Below the pieces are notes generated by a model. The model was not told the origin of the DNA. It saw only the letters and a list, made by a program, of their open reading frames with translations, and did no database searches. Source: Sphagnum compactum (taxonomy: Eukaryota > Bryophyta > Sphagnopsida > Sphagnales). Taken from it: a DNA stretch of 64,000 nucleotides. Position numbers and translations under genes: made by a program. The DNA lies in assembly GCA_965153455.1 (NCBI GenBank), contig OZ234502.1:2831267-2895266 (forward strand). Direction: 5' to 3'. Shown here piece by piece: positions 34,497 through 47,235 of this stretch; the first letter of the stretch is position 1; each line of letters begins with the position of its first letter.

Positions 34497-35420
34497 TGTC
34501 TTGCAAATGGTGCATGAGTGAATCCTCAAATTTCATTTCAACAAAAACTCTTGGAAAAATAAATAAAGGTAATTTATATGTGAAAAAGGTTCACCAGACC
34601 TTGAGCAAAAAGAGAGGAATACAAACTCTTGAGGAGAAGCAATAAAGACAACTTAATATGCGAGAAAATAACAATACAGACAATTTGCTTAAATATTCAA
34701 TGCTGAAAATTCTCAACTGTGCAACATAATATTTCGAAATAAACCTTGACTTTTTAAAGGTTTATTGAAAAAGAAAATTTTGCAGAGTCTCTTTTTCTTA
34801 TTATTGGCATCATCATCAGGTTCTGAATATTTTTTGCATTGGTAGTAGCCTATGCGCTTGTCAACATTATATAATATATTGTATTATGTTACATGGATAC
34901 TCTCCTCCCATTTATTAATTCTATGGAAAAGAAGATCTGAAATCGTGACGAGATCAGCACATGTCAACCGGTAGTAATATAATGACCTATTAATTATATA
35001 ATTTGGAGAAATTTCAATCTTTAAATGGTATGAAATTGAGTTTGGAGTTTGGACCTGCAAACATGCATAAGATACAATTGAGATATCCGCGAAGTCAGTA
35101 AAAGACAGGGTCAGTACCCCGGTTTGGTCATAGACAGGGTAAGATTTTAAAAAACCTGCATAAAAGGACGTTAGCATTTAAGGAGAGGAGGTGAAACTCA
35201 GGAAATTTCCTGAGTTTGACCCTTTCTTTCTTTTTCCCTGAGCGCCTCCACTGCTGCTACGTAAATTTTCACTGCTCCTACGTGTACAACTACTATAGTT
35301 CCTCTCGAACCTTGTGCATTAGATGCTGGGATCAAAGTTGCGCACTATGTTTCAGCATTTCGTATTGAGATTTAATAAAATTTCCTTACTTTGCGGATAC
35401 CGCCAAAAGAGGGGTAAGGG
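34497..35420 (-). repeat. Hairpin repeat family, copy 2
   Basis: Inverted relative to the copy at 14258-15095 and alignable over nearly its whole length; the most complete copy. The stem-loop region at 35194-35217 is a perfect 24-nt palindrome (arm AAACTCAGGAAA). Its left end extends past the 14 kb copy (GGTATCCGC and AAAGTAAGGAAAT on the minus strand), text also present at 40262. Confidence 0.8.
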
Positions 35421-38370
35421 GGTGAAATTATGGGTATCTTCAATGTTCTCCAAAAGGGGTTGTACATATGTATGATTGATTTTGATTGCTCAATCACAAT
35501 GACAACCCCAATGTGATGACATTTAATTGACCCTTGCTATACAATGTCCGATATTTCATGTTTATGCATTGGGTGAGGAAATAACTTGAGCAGTAGTTTA
35601 GATGTGGTAAACACTGGTAAGTACGAGTGTTGGCCAGTTATTGCTTTCTGGTAATAATAGTGTGCATAGTTTACACCCCCTACCAAAACCCTGGAATAAC
35701 ATGGATGCGTGATGATCAGTTCATTGACAAAAACTCTGGTGTGAACACAAACGTCTCCAGTGCCTCCCAATATTATTCAGACTTTTTCGAATTCACAACC
35801 CAGTGGTATGTTGGCTAGTGAAAAAAGTACATTCATCATTTCAAATGTTTCATTTTCCTTTTGCAATCTTCAATTCTACCTTTATCTAATATACAACAAT
35901 TTCTCATAAAAGAAAAGTGAACTAGATCACTTATGTAACAAAATTTTAACAAGTTGTAGATGATTGCAAAGCTCAAAATAACTTTATGCTTTCATGACAT
36001 GGATCATAGTGCTTATATAATCCATAATAAACAATGTGACTATTCAATTTTTTTCAATTAAACTCATAATGCATATAACACATTTTATTCCATCTATTAC
36101 CATTACGTGACTTAATTTTTTCCCTACGTTTGTGTAAGGTTATGTACAACATTGTATTTTGAATTCCTTACATTTGAAGATAATTAATGTTTTTTCATAT
36201 CGCAATTAATTTCAAATTGAATATTAATCCATTTTCAACATTGAACTTCCATGATCATTTGAATATTATATATATATATATATATATAAAACCAAAATTG
36301 CAAGTAAAATCTCTCAATAGACTCATTTTTGACTTGGGATAAAGTGCCAAAGAAATTTATTATAACATCAACTTATGAGATTCTCAATACTTTTATTTAA
36401 CTTTTTTTTTTTCAATATGAATTCATCAATTTATTTAGCAAAGACAACCACAAAGTTGAAAAGTGTACATATTAAACGTATATTTAGATTTCAAAATGTA
36501 CGTATGAAAAACATAAACACGTCAATCATTTTGGATGAGGTTCCAAAAGAGAGGTAGAAACATATATTATATTCACAATTAAAGTTGTTTATCACATTTG
36601 GCCAAAGATATCATGGCAATCATTATTAAGGTGAAAATCACTTTTCATTTCAAAAACTGATGTATAACAATTATCGTGGTACACAATAAGTTGAAATCTT
36701 GATGACATCCTTTGGCTATAATAAACACAAGTGAAAGACTTTACAATTTGCGTAATAACATTTTGGAATTCAAAGTTCATTTTAAGTCAAAATTAATTTT
36801 GACCCAACAATTAGATGAAGAGGATTGAATAAAATCAATGTACATAAAATATAACTTATATTTTATTTACCGCCATAGGGCCTCATGTTTGTGATCCATG
36901 AAACATTACCAAATAGAAGAAAATTAAAATATAATGCAAAGCTCATTTATAAAATCTCTTTCTTTTTCATGTGGTATTAGTTTCTTTTTGTTTTCAAAAG
37001 ACGTTGTTATGCATTTATTGCTTATCAAATGTTGAAAAATAAATTTTTTGAATGGATTCACAAAAGAAAACTCTAAAATTCTAAATGATCTTATATTTAA
37101 CTGTTTTATATCAATTCCATTCACCTCAAAAAATTCAACAAAAAATTTGACCATAACTTCAATTTCGAAGTATTTATGTAATTTTCATATTTTGTGACAA
37201 GTATTATTAGGTCACATATATTTTCCATAGTTCAAATTCTTCAAGGTTTGTTTTTTAAAAAACTTTATTGATTAATTTAAATTTAAAGCTAATAAAATAT
37301 TATTGCTAAAAGAAGCAAAAAAATCCAATATGTGATTTTCATACTTTATCAAAAAAAAAATGTACAAATATTATATTTATGACAATAATTTTTGGGGGGT
37401 TTAATGTGCTTTTGCCCATTACATCTATTCAAATTCCAAACAACCAACTTGCTCAAGTTCTAGGAGAATGTTGCTTCAACAAACATTCATCGCTTTCGCA
37501 AAATAAAAAATCAATAATTTGTAGTCAAACTTCATTCACATGGTAAAATGTGGAGAACAAGTAGTTTCTATCTCCCATTTTTGTATTAGTTTAAGCAAAA
37601 TAAACTGATCATGTGATAATTGTGTCATGGAATCATTATTTTGAAATGTTTTTCCAACAAAAGAAAACACATTCCATCTAATACCCCATGTTGTAGCATT
37701 ATACTTCCATTGAAGTTTGTCTATTAGATTTTAATAGAATTGATTTTAGTGTAATCTTTAGTCTTAATGAATTAGTGTTTTCCAATTTTGGGGTTTCTGG
37801 CTAAATCTAACATTGGTTTTCAAACCTGGATCTAATGAATCTACATAAGACAAAACTCACCATAAGTCTCATCCTAAGTCAAGACCCTACCTAATGACCT
37901 AGATTGAACTTAAGAAAAGTGAGGGTCAATTAGACCTAGCCTTAAAATAAACCAAATGTCTTAAGGTCCTTTTTAGAACGTTTATGTATGGTTTATAATG
38001 TAATTAATGTCTAACCTTTTTACACCTTGTACCTTTTGAAGGAAAAGGTTTTCCTTTTAGTCATCTTTTAAAGTTTCCTCATTAGAAGTTTAGGAAAAAC
38101 ATATGAAATTAAAATGTGGGGATACCTATTAGTTTTATAAGTTACCTCATCGCAAGTTTCGACAAAGCACATGAGATAAAAATGTAGTGCTCCAAACTTC
38201 ACCTTCATAGGTTCCTCATTACAAATTTGGGCAAAACATAATGGCGTAAAAATGCATTGCTCCTTACCATTATGTGCAAAATGGTAATTAACATTTTTAA
38301 TAATATGGGTTATACTCAAATGCCCATGGGGACATTATGTTAAATTTCCAAATTACTTGTGTTAAATAAG
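35421..38370. other. AT-rich spacer with an AT microsatellite
   Basis: No gene is recognised. A run of AT dinucleotides lies at about 36265-36288. Other text is poly-A/T rich with no clear repeat. Confidence 0.4.
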
Positions 38371-38375
38371 CATTT

Positions 38376-38406
38376 GGGGGGAGGAGGGGGGGGGGGGGGG
38401 GGGGGG
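38376..38406 (+). repeat. Poly-G tract with quadruplex potential
   Basis: G6-A-GG-A-G21 in an otherwise AT-rich setting. An uninterrupted 21-G run is rare in plant DNA and is also a common place for assembly errors. Confidence 0.8.
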
Positions 38407-38879
38407 CATTAGGTGAAGGAATTTCATTTTTCCCTACCTTATTATCATTTAATTTTTTTGATATGCACATATTTCAGCTACCCTATGTTTTTTTGTTTTT
38501 TTTGTTTGCATCCAATTTCAATACCTTAATTTCATTTACATTTTAGTTTTAATAAGCCTAAAATTATAAAAGTTTATGTTAGCTTTAAATAGTTTCCATT
38601 ATAGCTTAAACATATGAGATTTTGGGATGGAGAAATACAAGAGTTCACACTACTAGAATTCTTGAGTTTTCAAACCAAGAACTTTGGTAAAAAAACATGA
38701 TTTGGACAAGGGTAAAAGAAACACCCCCCTTGTCAATTTGGACAAGTTGATTTTAACATGTCCAATATGACTAGGGTGGTTTTTTTGACTTCTAAGGTAA
38801 GGACCATTTTAGTAATCATTTTGATTGGCGAATAGTGGACCATTTGGACTAGTCAAATGATTTAAGTAATTTACTTTAA

Positions 38880-39060
38880 AAAAATTTATAAAAATCATTT
38901 GTAGGCAGGTAGGTAGGTCATAAAAATGCATGTAGGTAGGTGTTAACCTAGCTTAGCCTACTTACATACCTTAACATAACTCAAATAACCTACTTAACTT
39001 ACTTAATTTAGCTTACCTACCTTAACTCCTTAAGCATGTACGTAGGTTACAAATATTAAG
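38880..39060. repeat. GTAGGTAGGT and CTTACCTA simple-sequence patch
   Basis: Repeated GTAGGTAGGT and its complement (TTACCTACC, AACCTACTTA) give a loose foldback of about 180 bp. No coding sense. Confidence 0.5.
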
Positions 39061-39384
39061 AATTGAACCTTTGACTTCCCCAATGATAAACTAAATCCTT
39101 AATCAATGGACCACATCATAAAATGTGTTCAACTTTTGTCAATTTTCTAATTTCACATGTTTATATTAACATTCCATTTTGCCATTACCTCATTTATTAC
39201 TATTAATTAACTTATTAACTTACTAATTAAACTTATTAATATTAGTTCATTTACTAACCTATTAATTGAACCTCCTAACAACTCATAATACCTTTTATTT
39301 TGAATACATATTAAGGTGGCAAGTGTTCCTAGGCTGATTTTGATTTAACTGGCAACATTATTTCAAGGAACTCTTAAAATTGTA

Positions 39385-41851
39385 GCTAGTATACATAAAT
39401 GCAGTGACGCCTTCCCCCCCAAAAAAATCACTTCTAACCAATTTTTTTTCTTAAAAGGGAACTTGCAATAGAATATTTAGTTTCAAATAACTATGTCACA
39501 CCTTTTGACAAATTTTTGCCCAAAAACAAAATTTGCATGCAAGAGGTTCAATTGTTTTGACCACCTTTACATTGCATAGCCTTCGCCCAATTGTATTCTT
39601 GGAAATTGTTTGAGTTTGAGTTTTTCAACGCGATGGGCCAATGAAATGTGGTCATTACAAAAACAAGAAAATCTTGTATACAATTCATCACCTTCCAAAA
39701 TCCAGCACACAAAGCACTACCCTTCCATGAAAATGCAACGTCAAATTTCCATGTTCAAGCCCAATAGGTCAATGTCATGATGTGAATGAAGATTGGTTTT
39801 GACATCAAGTTTTCCAATTCTCAACCTCCACACAATTGAATCTCCAAGAGTTTAGAACCACTACTCCACTTGCTATAGCAAACAACATCACCATGGGATT
39901 CTGAAAAAAAAACGCAAGTGGGTCCCTTCAATTAGCAATGGGAAAAATTCAAACTCTCTGGCGGGCCATAACAGATGTTCATGAAGAAACCTGTTCTGGA
40001 AAAAAAAAACTGGCAATCTTGGAGGGTTGAATCCAAGAAACTAGAACTTTTACCTATGAAATGACCCAATTCTGGGCACTAGACAACAACCTGCTATTAA
40101 AGCCATTTGTGGTTCTTGATGTCATATGTGGGGGAGATTTTGTTAGGTTTAGGTTGCACCATGAGGCATGAAATAACTAGCTGGATTAGAGAAATCCGGA
40201 AAGTCACCCTATCTTCGCCCTGTCTTTGGGCCTCCTTTCAACCCCTAAACCGTTTCTTAGTGGTATCCATAAAGTAAGGAAATTTCATTAAATCTCAGGT
40301 TTTAGCACGAAATGCTGAATCTCAGCATTTAATGCACAAGGTTCGAGAGAAATAAAATTAGCTGTACAGGTAGGAGCAGTGAAAATCTGTGTAGGAGTGT
40401 TGGAGGCGCTCAGATAAAAAGAAAGACAGGGTGAAACTCAGGAAACCGTTGAGTTTCACCCCCCCTTGAATGCTGATGTACTTTTTTGCAGGTGTTTTGG
40501 AATCTCACCATGTGTATGACCAAACTCGGGGTACTGGTATTGTCTTTTCCTGACTTTACGGATATCGCTATTATCTTACAGATTCTAATGAAAGTCATGT
40601 AAGGGAGGTTTCAGTTTATCCCTTCAATTCCACCCTCAAAAGCCTACAGAACATCTTAATTTGATCCATTTGATTAGAGAAAGCGAGTTAAATGTATGGA
40701 GTACGTACCAGACCCAAGACCAGAGTAATCACAACGCCAGTTTGTGGAGTTTTCAGCACAGAGCACAGAGCTTCCAAGGCAAAGAAAGTTAATGATAGTT
40801 GTGCTCATAAGATGCACTACTGGTATTGTTGTTGCTCCGTAGAACAAGAAAACCCAGAAAAGTCTCAACTTCATAAAGCAAAACAACTTTGTGGGTAGAT
40901 CAAAAAAATATACATTAGGTCAGGTTGGCAGTATATGTCATTTTCATGCCCACATTATATGACATAATCTTGCAATGGTGTGATCTTATTTTATGTTCAT
41001 AATCTTGCAGAATTTACGATCATATACTTGCAAAAGTGACCGAAATGTGACTGTTGAACATAAAAATTGTGTTAAATCTTCAAATCTGCCACCCCACACT
41101 GTCATGGAATGGGCTCACTGTTGATCATTATGTTGCACCATTTCACGATACATTGGTTTGTGAGGAGGCATGTCTGGAGACATTAAAGTCTGGGGTGGCA
41201 GATTATGTCATTTTCTTGATCACATTCTGACATAATTTTCTGGTGATTATCATACAGTTGTAATAGTGACCAAAATCTCAGTTGAACATGACTTTTTTCA
41301 AAAAGAAAAAAGAACTTGCCACCCCAGACATTAATGTCATGTAGTCATCTTGCCCTTGCTCGTTATGTTGGGTGCATCACCAAGCTCACCCTGATGAGCT
41401 TGCCTGCTGGTGGCTTACCCAACATAATGGGCAGGGGCTTGACAATTCCATAGTACATGTTAAACTGGTGTTCCAAACCCTAAACGCTATTCCCACAAAT
41501 TGAAAGGCTGCTTTGGAAAAAGCAGAAACTTGTTGTTCAGAGAGGCATTTAAAGTGACTGACCAAGGGCCCCTCCCAACATTGAGAAGGGCCTTATATCC
41601 ATGATAGATTAAAAGCATGGGGGCCCCTTTCAGCCAGACAATTGGGCCCTAGCTGAAACCAGTAGCGGCTGTCCTCTAGTATCAGAGATCACAGTGCAGA
41701 AGCTATGAGTATCTAGTAGTACACAAGGAACGAATAGCCCCTTTGATGAGTGGTGATTCAGCACACAAAACAGTTCCTTTGCTTCTAATGCCGAAGTCTG
41801 GGCCCATGGTGGCCAATTCTGCCATCCAAATGGTCACAACTTAAGCAGGTT
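39385..41851. repeat. Inverted repeat arm B
   Basis: Reverse-complement counterpart of 27186-28880. It is longer because about 770 bp (39790-40560) interrupts it, including the third hairpin-repeat copy. It ends at about 39385 with a short match to the first bases of the SNF12 exon but not to the rest of that exon. Confidence 0.85.
40262..40575 (+). repeat. Hairpin repeat family, copy 3 (partial)
   Basis: It matches the first part of the family: AAAGTAAGGAAATTT, the palindrome AAATGCTGA-ATC-TCAGCATTT, TAATGCACAAGGTTCGAGAG, the stem-loop at 40429-40461 (12-bp arm GGGTGAAACTCA) and GACCAAACTCGGGGTACTG. It stops at GGATATCGCTATT, where arm B sequence resumes. Confidence 0.8.
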
Positions 41852-41924
41852 GTTCTTAATAAAGTATAATCCTTATGGTATTTTCCATGTGTGAAAGCCT
41901 CCATTTTATTGGCTTTCCCAATAG

Positions 41925-42140
41925 TGAATAAATTGCGCATTGGTGCAAAATTCGGGCATAAAATTTTGGCTTGAACTTGACCCAATGTGTGAGTGGCATC
42001 TAGAGTACTATGTGTCCATACGATGGATGGGCATGTTATGTAGAAGTGTACATGCATTTTAGATGAAAAGCTCTAGAGCTAGTAAGGGAAGTTCATAGTT
42101 TGAAGTTTGAACCTACCATAAAGGACAAAGTTATCAAGCA
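41925..42140 (+). repeat. Dispersed direct repeat, copy 1
   Basis: Similar to 49205-49470: ATTTTGGCT, TTGACCCAA, GTGAGTG, GATGGGCATGTT or GATGGGTATGTT, GAAGCTCTAGA or AAAGCTCTAGA, and TTGAAGTTTGAAC in the same order. Non-coding. Confidence 0.7.
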
Positions 42141-43002
42141 AAGAGGTGCTTTTCCCATATGGTTTTGTTCCTATGGTTCCCATCATGTGCGCAATAGCAC
42201 ACATCCTTGCCCAAATGTTTTACTCTTCTAGGCTACCCAAAAAAAAATAGGGTTTTGAACTTTGGGTGTGCTCACAACAATTTAATAGAAATCACATTAC
42301 TAAAAGTGTCCCACTATTTTATATTTCCATCCATTTTGCCAGTTATTAATTTTTTTTTCATTGGTATTGAATTTTCAAAATCTATTAACTTACTTGGATG
42401 ATTTTTACTGGTTATCATCCAGGTAGGTATAACTAATATGTTAGTTGGTGGCCATCAATTGGGTATTTGATAAACTTACCTTATGCATAACTGATGGTTA
42501 TTAAAATATATATTGATAACCAAACCAGCACCCAAAGTTTTTTTAATTTAATTTTTCAAAAACCTACCCATCAATTATGAAAAAAAAATCAGTAACCAGC
42601 CAACACTGGTCTGAAAAATGCATTCATTTTTTCTTTAAAAAAATCTGCTAGACATCAATGTTTTTTTAAAAATATTAATTAGTTTTTAAATTTTTCATTT
42701 TTTGATATCAAAATTTTGGAAAATTTTAACAAAAAAAACTTGCAAAATTAGTCGAATTTACATTAGAAAAACAAAAAAAATCAAAAAAGTTTCCAATTTC
42801 TTTTGTTTTTAAAATGGCAAAATTTCCTAAGAGCATGGGTAGGTACGTACAAAGTACCTACCTATCGGGTATGCAATCAAGTGTGATGGGAGCATGTGGG
42901 CAATACCATAATACCATTCCTTTACCATTCTTGCATCTTCTTGATGAATATTTATTTATTTGATTTGATTTGATTTTTTCACTTTGACAATTATTATTTT
43001 TT

Positions 43003-43220
43003 TTAGAAATTCCTGAAATTCCTACAATTTGAGGCAAGGAAAAATAAATTGCCAAGTAAATTTCTTTTGCACTACTTAGGGCGCACCACACCACCAAGCT
43101 TTAGGGGATATATACAATCAATTAGTAATGTCAAACAAATTTTTACAACTTTCGGCATTGTGAGTAGCAGCTGATTTTTGAGAAAATTATTGGCATATAT
43201 ATAATTTATTTAAAAAAGTA
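43003..43220. repeat. Dispersed repeat shared with 13.1 kb
   Basis: Second copy of the 13118-13260 repeat, with an internal extra stretch containing GGGCGCACCACACCACC. Same orientation. Confidence 0.6.
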
Positions 43221-43569
43221 AAAGAAATTGTCAATTTTTATGCTAGGCAATAATTGCACTCACTTGTGTTTAAAATGACATCAGGTAGTTTTTAGGGGCC
43301 CAAGTTATGGAATCAACTTTGTATTGGAAAAGCATGATGATCCATCCATCCATCCATTCATCATCCACAAACTCAAGAGAATTAATTAATTTCTTCACTT
43401 TTGTAGCAAAGATTACAATAATATTATGAATTTTTTGAGTGGGTATTTCAACTAATAAAATTCAGCTTACTTGTATTTGAGATCTGATTGGTTGTGTTGG
43501 ATTTTATTATATTATACGGTTAATCATATAAAATGATATACATTTTGTTTTCGTAGTTAAAAGACAAGC

Positions 43570-43805
43570 CTTCGGTTAAGTGTCCGTATACCCAACCTGA
43601 GTTAAGTGTCCATACATATACCCAACTTGCTCTTACCCACCAGCAGTTAGTTCCTTCATTGAAAACAAGCGAATGTACGAGAACCGTCGGTTAAGTGTCC
43701 ATATATACCCGGCTTACTCTTACCCACCAGCAGTTAGTTCCTTCATTGAAAGCAAGAGAATCAATCCATCAGAACCGTTGGTTAAGTATCCATATATACC
43801 CAACT
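43570..43805. repeat. Tandem repeat, about 115-bp period
   Basis: GGTTAAGTGTCC, CATATATACCC and CTTACCCACCAGCAGTTAGT recur about two and a half times. CCTTCATTGAAA with AAGCGAATG or AAGAGAATC lies within each unit. Confidence 0.75.
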
Positions 43806-44076
43806 TGTTGGGTGATTGGGAATGGGCTTTGTAGTGTTTGGTGGTTTGTTTTTTGGAGTTTTTGACTCCCTTTACTTTGGGGAGCTATAACTTTCTCAAT
43901 TCTAATCCATTTTTGACGATTTTCGATGTGCCGGATGCGCCAATAGGAGGGGTTCCAGACTCCTGAACATGCACATTCCAAGAGGGACTCGACTAACTCA
44001 CCTTCCCTTACTCCCAAGACCCATAACAAAACAAGGGGTGTGTTAACCTATGGCCTTACAATTTACATTAAAAAGT

Positions 44077-44397
44077 GTCTTAAGGCAAAAGAAGAATTAT
44101 GGAAGTTACTCAAATATTTCAACATGCAAAAAATACAATCTTCATGAAAAAAAAGTCCTCTAAAAGAAACCAAAATCCTTCAAGATATTATTATAACTTC
44201 TATTATAACTAATCTCAAGTTTCAACATAAGCCAAGATTATCATCTTTCAAAAAAATCCTCATGTAATAAAAATAGACCTATTATTATTATTATTACCTA
44301 GTAGGGGCCAAAATCCCTTAAGCTACTACTATACTCTATAATGAATCTCAACACAACAATATCCTTCCTTGCCTTGGTAGTAGGCAAGGCCGATAAA
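44077..44397 (+). repeat. MITE-like repeat, copy 1
   Basis: It contains TTAAGGCAAAAGAAGAA, CCTCTAAAAGAAACCAAAAT, CCTATTATTATTATT, CCTAGTAGGGGCCAAAATCC and a terminal CCTTGCC...GGCAAGG hairpin. It matches 46409-46645 in the same direction and 46915-47235 inverted. Confidence 0.8.
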
Positions 44398-44451
44398 AAG
44401 CTCACAATTTCCTGAACAAAAAACAAAGTACAAATCCTTTGACAAATCTTC

Positions 44452-44488
44452 CTTCCTTCCTTCCTTCCTTCCTTTCTTTCTTTCTTGC
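44452..44488 (+). repeat. TTCC and TTTC microsatellite
   Basis: CTTCC repeated about six times, passing into CTTTC repeats. Ordinary simple sequence. Confidence 0.85.
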
Positions 44489-46408
44489 TTTGGGTTTATT
44501 GAAGTTGACCCAGTAATGCGATCTTCTTCCCAACCGTGTCCCTTTTCTTTTCCAGATTTTCTGGGGCACTAAGTTAGCCTACTGGTGGTGAAAGAAGCAT
44601 ATACCCTAGAGTACGTTGGCCAATTCAACACTAAATTATATTATTTTCAAAAAATGTTGAAATTTTCAAAAATTAATATTTCAATTCAAAAAATATATTG
44701 TGAAGGATGATAGTGAATATTTCAAAGTTAATTAATTAATTAACTAATTAATTTGATGGAAATGTGTTGAAATGGCCAAGGTACTTGAATATATGATGCA
44801 CAAGTTCCAAAGTTCCGATCTATGTGGTTTAACTTTTGCTGGATTCGAAGAGAGCTTAGTAGTGGTTGAGGAGAAAAAAAATTTGTACGATAACTTAGCC
44901 CCAAGGGTGCAGGTATTCCCAAAATAAGGGACCTAAGACAAGGTGAGGGACATTCCCAACTACATGGATCACAAGGTGTAGAAGGGGGGACGGTCCTTAC
45001 ATCTACTCCTTAAGAGTGCAAAGGATCTTAGGTCCCAAGATCCCTTAGCACTCTTAACCCATAAACATCAAGGTAGACCATTTTGGTTGGCTTTTCCTTT
45101 GGGATTTAGAATCCCTAATGTTTTCTAGGAGAGATATTCATGTATATAAAAGAAGGTGCCCTCCAAATACACATAGGAAAATTTTCCAATTTCTTTATGT
45201 GAAAAGATAATAACTATAATATAATAATTATAATATTATTATTATTACTACTAGGGTGGGCAAATACAATCACCGTTTTGCTCAATAATGCAAATCAAAA
45301 AGACATTTTTGGGGCACTATCAACTCAAATGAGTAGTAGAAATTGGGGGGTTGGGGAGGAGCACAAATTGATTAATCCTAATAACTTACAACCCATGTTG
45401 GTCCCTTTTCAAATATGTATATAGAGTAGTACACATGTGTTCTAGTATATGGGTGTCTGCAAAAATGAAATATCAAAAGGGCACTAGTAGGGTTTATTAG
45501 GGTTTACGATCCTAAATCTAAACCCTAAACCTTACCATGGAACGGATTGGATATTATATATTGTAGTACCTTGGGAGCTATGACATATATCTGTTGAATA
45601 ATCAAGTGATTTATCTATTTTTCCACTTTAACAAGTAAAATATTCTTGAAGATTCAATATTTTCCTTCACAATTTTTTTGTTATTTGAAAAACTAAAGAA
45701 ATTGCTCTTGGCCATTGATCTCATCAACAATTGATTTCTACCATTGTTAGCGAAGCCGGTTCAACCCACATCTGAACCCTAGTTAGTAGCTACAAAAAGT
45801 TGTATAATCCACCCATCCATTTTGCATGGTCCTTTTCTTAAGCACCAAAGAAAATTCACCACCTTAAAAACAAAACCGAGGCATCAATCTTAGTAGTGGC
45901 AATAATTAGATCTTTGCCATTGTTACCGAAGCAAGCTCAATTGAGTCACACCTACTTAGTAGGCTAAGCTACCTACCTAGTATGCCTAGACTAGGTTTAT
46001 TAATAAGTAACTAAGTACCTATGTAATCCCTAATTGAGTGTGACAAAACTACAATACACCCATTCATTTGGCATGGTCCTTTTCACTTGAGCACTGAAAA
46101 AAAGATTCACCAAAATGCCAAATCTTGCCACAAAATTATTAAATAAAATAAATTAAATTATTAAATTATTTTAATTAAAAAATAAAAATACATCTTTTTT
46201 TTAAAAAATAAAATTTAATTTTCATGAAAAAAAACCAATGGAGCTTCTAGTATCCCGAGACTAGAATTGGTGTCTGAAACTGACTACCTAGTCTATATAT
46301 AAAAATCTAGCTCTCTCTACACAACTAGTTCTCTTCTCAAAAGCATCACAATCCCCTGTGTATCTAGCAAGGAGCTTCTTCCACCTCCTCCTTCTACCTT
46401 CAAAAAAT

Positions 46409-46645
46409 CCTCTAAAAGAAAGCAAAATCGTTGAAGATATGATAAGTCTATAACTAATCTCAAGTTTCGACACAAGCCAAAATAATCATCTTTCGAAAAA
46501 TCCTCATATAATAAAAATAGACCTATTATTATTATTATTATTATTACCTAGTAGGGGCCAAAATCCCTTAAGCTACGTCTATACTCTATAATGAATCTCA
46601 ACACAATATCCTTGCCTTCTTGGTAGTAGTAGGCAAGGCCAACAA
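46409..46645 (+). repeat. MITE-like repeat, copy 2
   Basis: A shorter copy of the 44077-44397 element, in the same orientation and missing the left 75 bp. It ends with AGGCAAGGCC followed by an AAAC microsatellite (46650-46680). Confidence 0.8.
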
Positions 46646-46914
46646 ACAAACAAACAAACAAACAAACATAGCAAACAAAAAACCAAGAGAATGGCAAGAG
46701 AATTCCCAGAAATCTTTGGTTTTGGGCATCATGTCCCAAGCTAAAAAAGCTATGGTGGGTGAGAGAAAGAGAGATAGGTAAGCAAACTTGTTGATGCATG
46801 CAACTCATTGTTTGATGAATGGGATTGTTGGAGGTCAAAAAGTATTGAGAAAGGTGTATATGTATACGTACACGGTTGGGCCATGTAATACTAACATGAC
46901 TACCGATATGTCCC

Positions 46915-47235
46915 TAATTTATTGGCCCTTGCCTACTACCAAGGCAAGGAAGGATATTGTTGTGTTTAGATTCATTATAGAGTATAGTAGCTTAAGGGGA
47001 TTTTTATAGGCCCCTACTAGGTAATAATAAATAATAGGTCTATTTTTATTATATGAGGATTTTTTTGAAAGATGATATTTTGGCTTGTGTTGAAACTTGA
47101 GAGATTAGTTATAATAGAGTTATAATAATATCTTGAAGGATTTTGGTTTCTTTTAGAGGATTTTTTTGAAGATTATATTTTTTGCATGGTGAAATATTTG
47201 AGTAACTTCCATAATTTCTTCTTTTGCCTTAATAT
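46915..47235 (-). repeat. MITE-like repeat, copy 3 (inverted)
   Basis: Reverse-complement copy of the 44 kb element over its full length, starting at the CCTTGCCTACTACC end and running to TTCTTCTTTTGCCTTAA. With copy 2 it makes a head-to-head pair separated by about 270 bp. Confidence 0.8.

Noticed and set aside
40692-40898. Cys-containing frames at 40692-40898 (plus) and 28149-28355 (minus), which are similar proteins.
   Set aside because: Their similarity is explained by the inverted DNA repeat. The frames are short, have no known domain, and the repeat is non-coding in the rest of its length.
43570-43805. CRISPR-like array because of regularly spaced repeats.
   Set aside because: Only about two and a half 115-bp units, with similar rather than unique spacers, in a plant genome; an ordinary tandem repeat.
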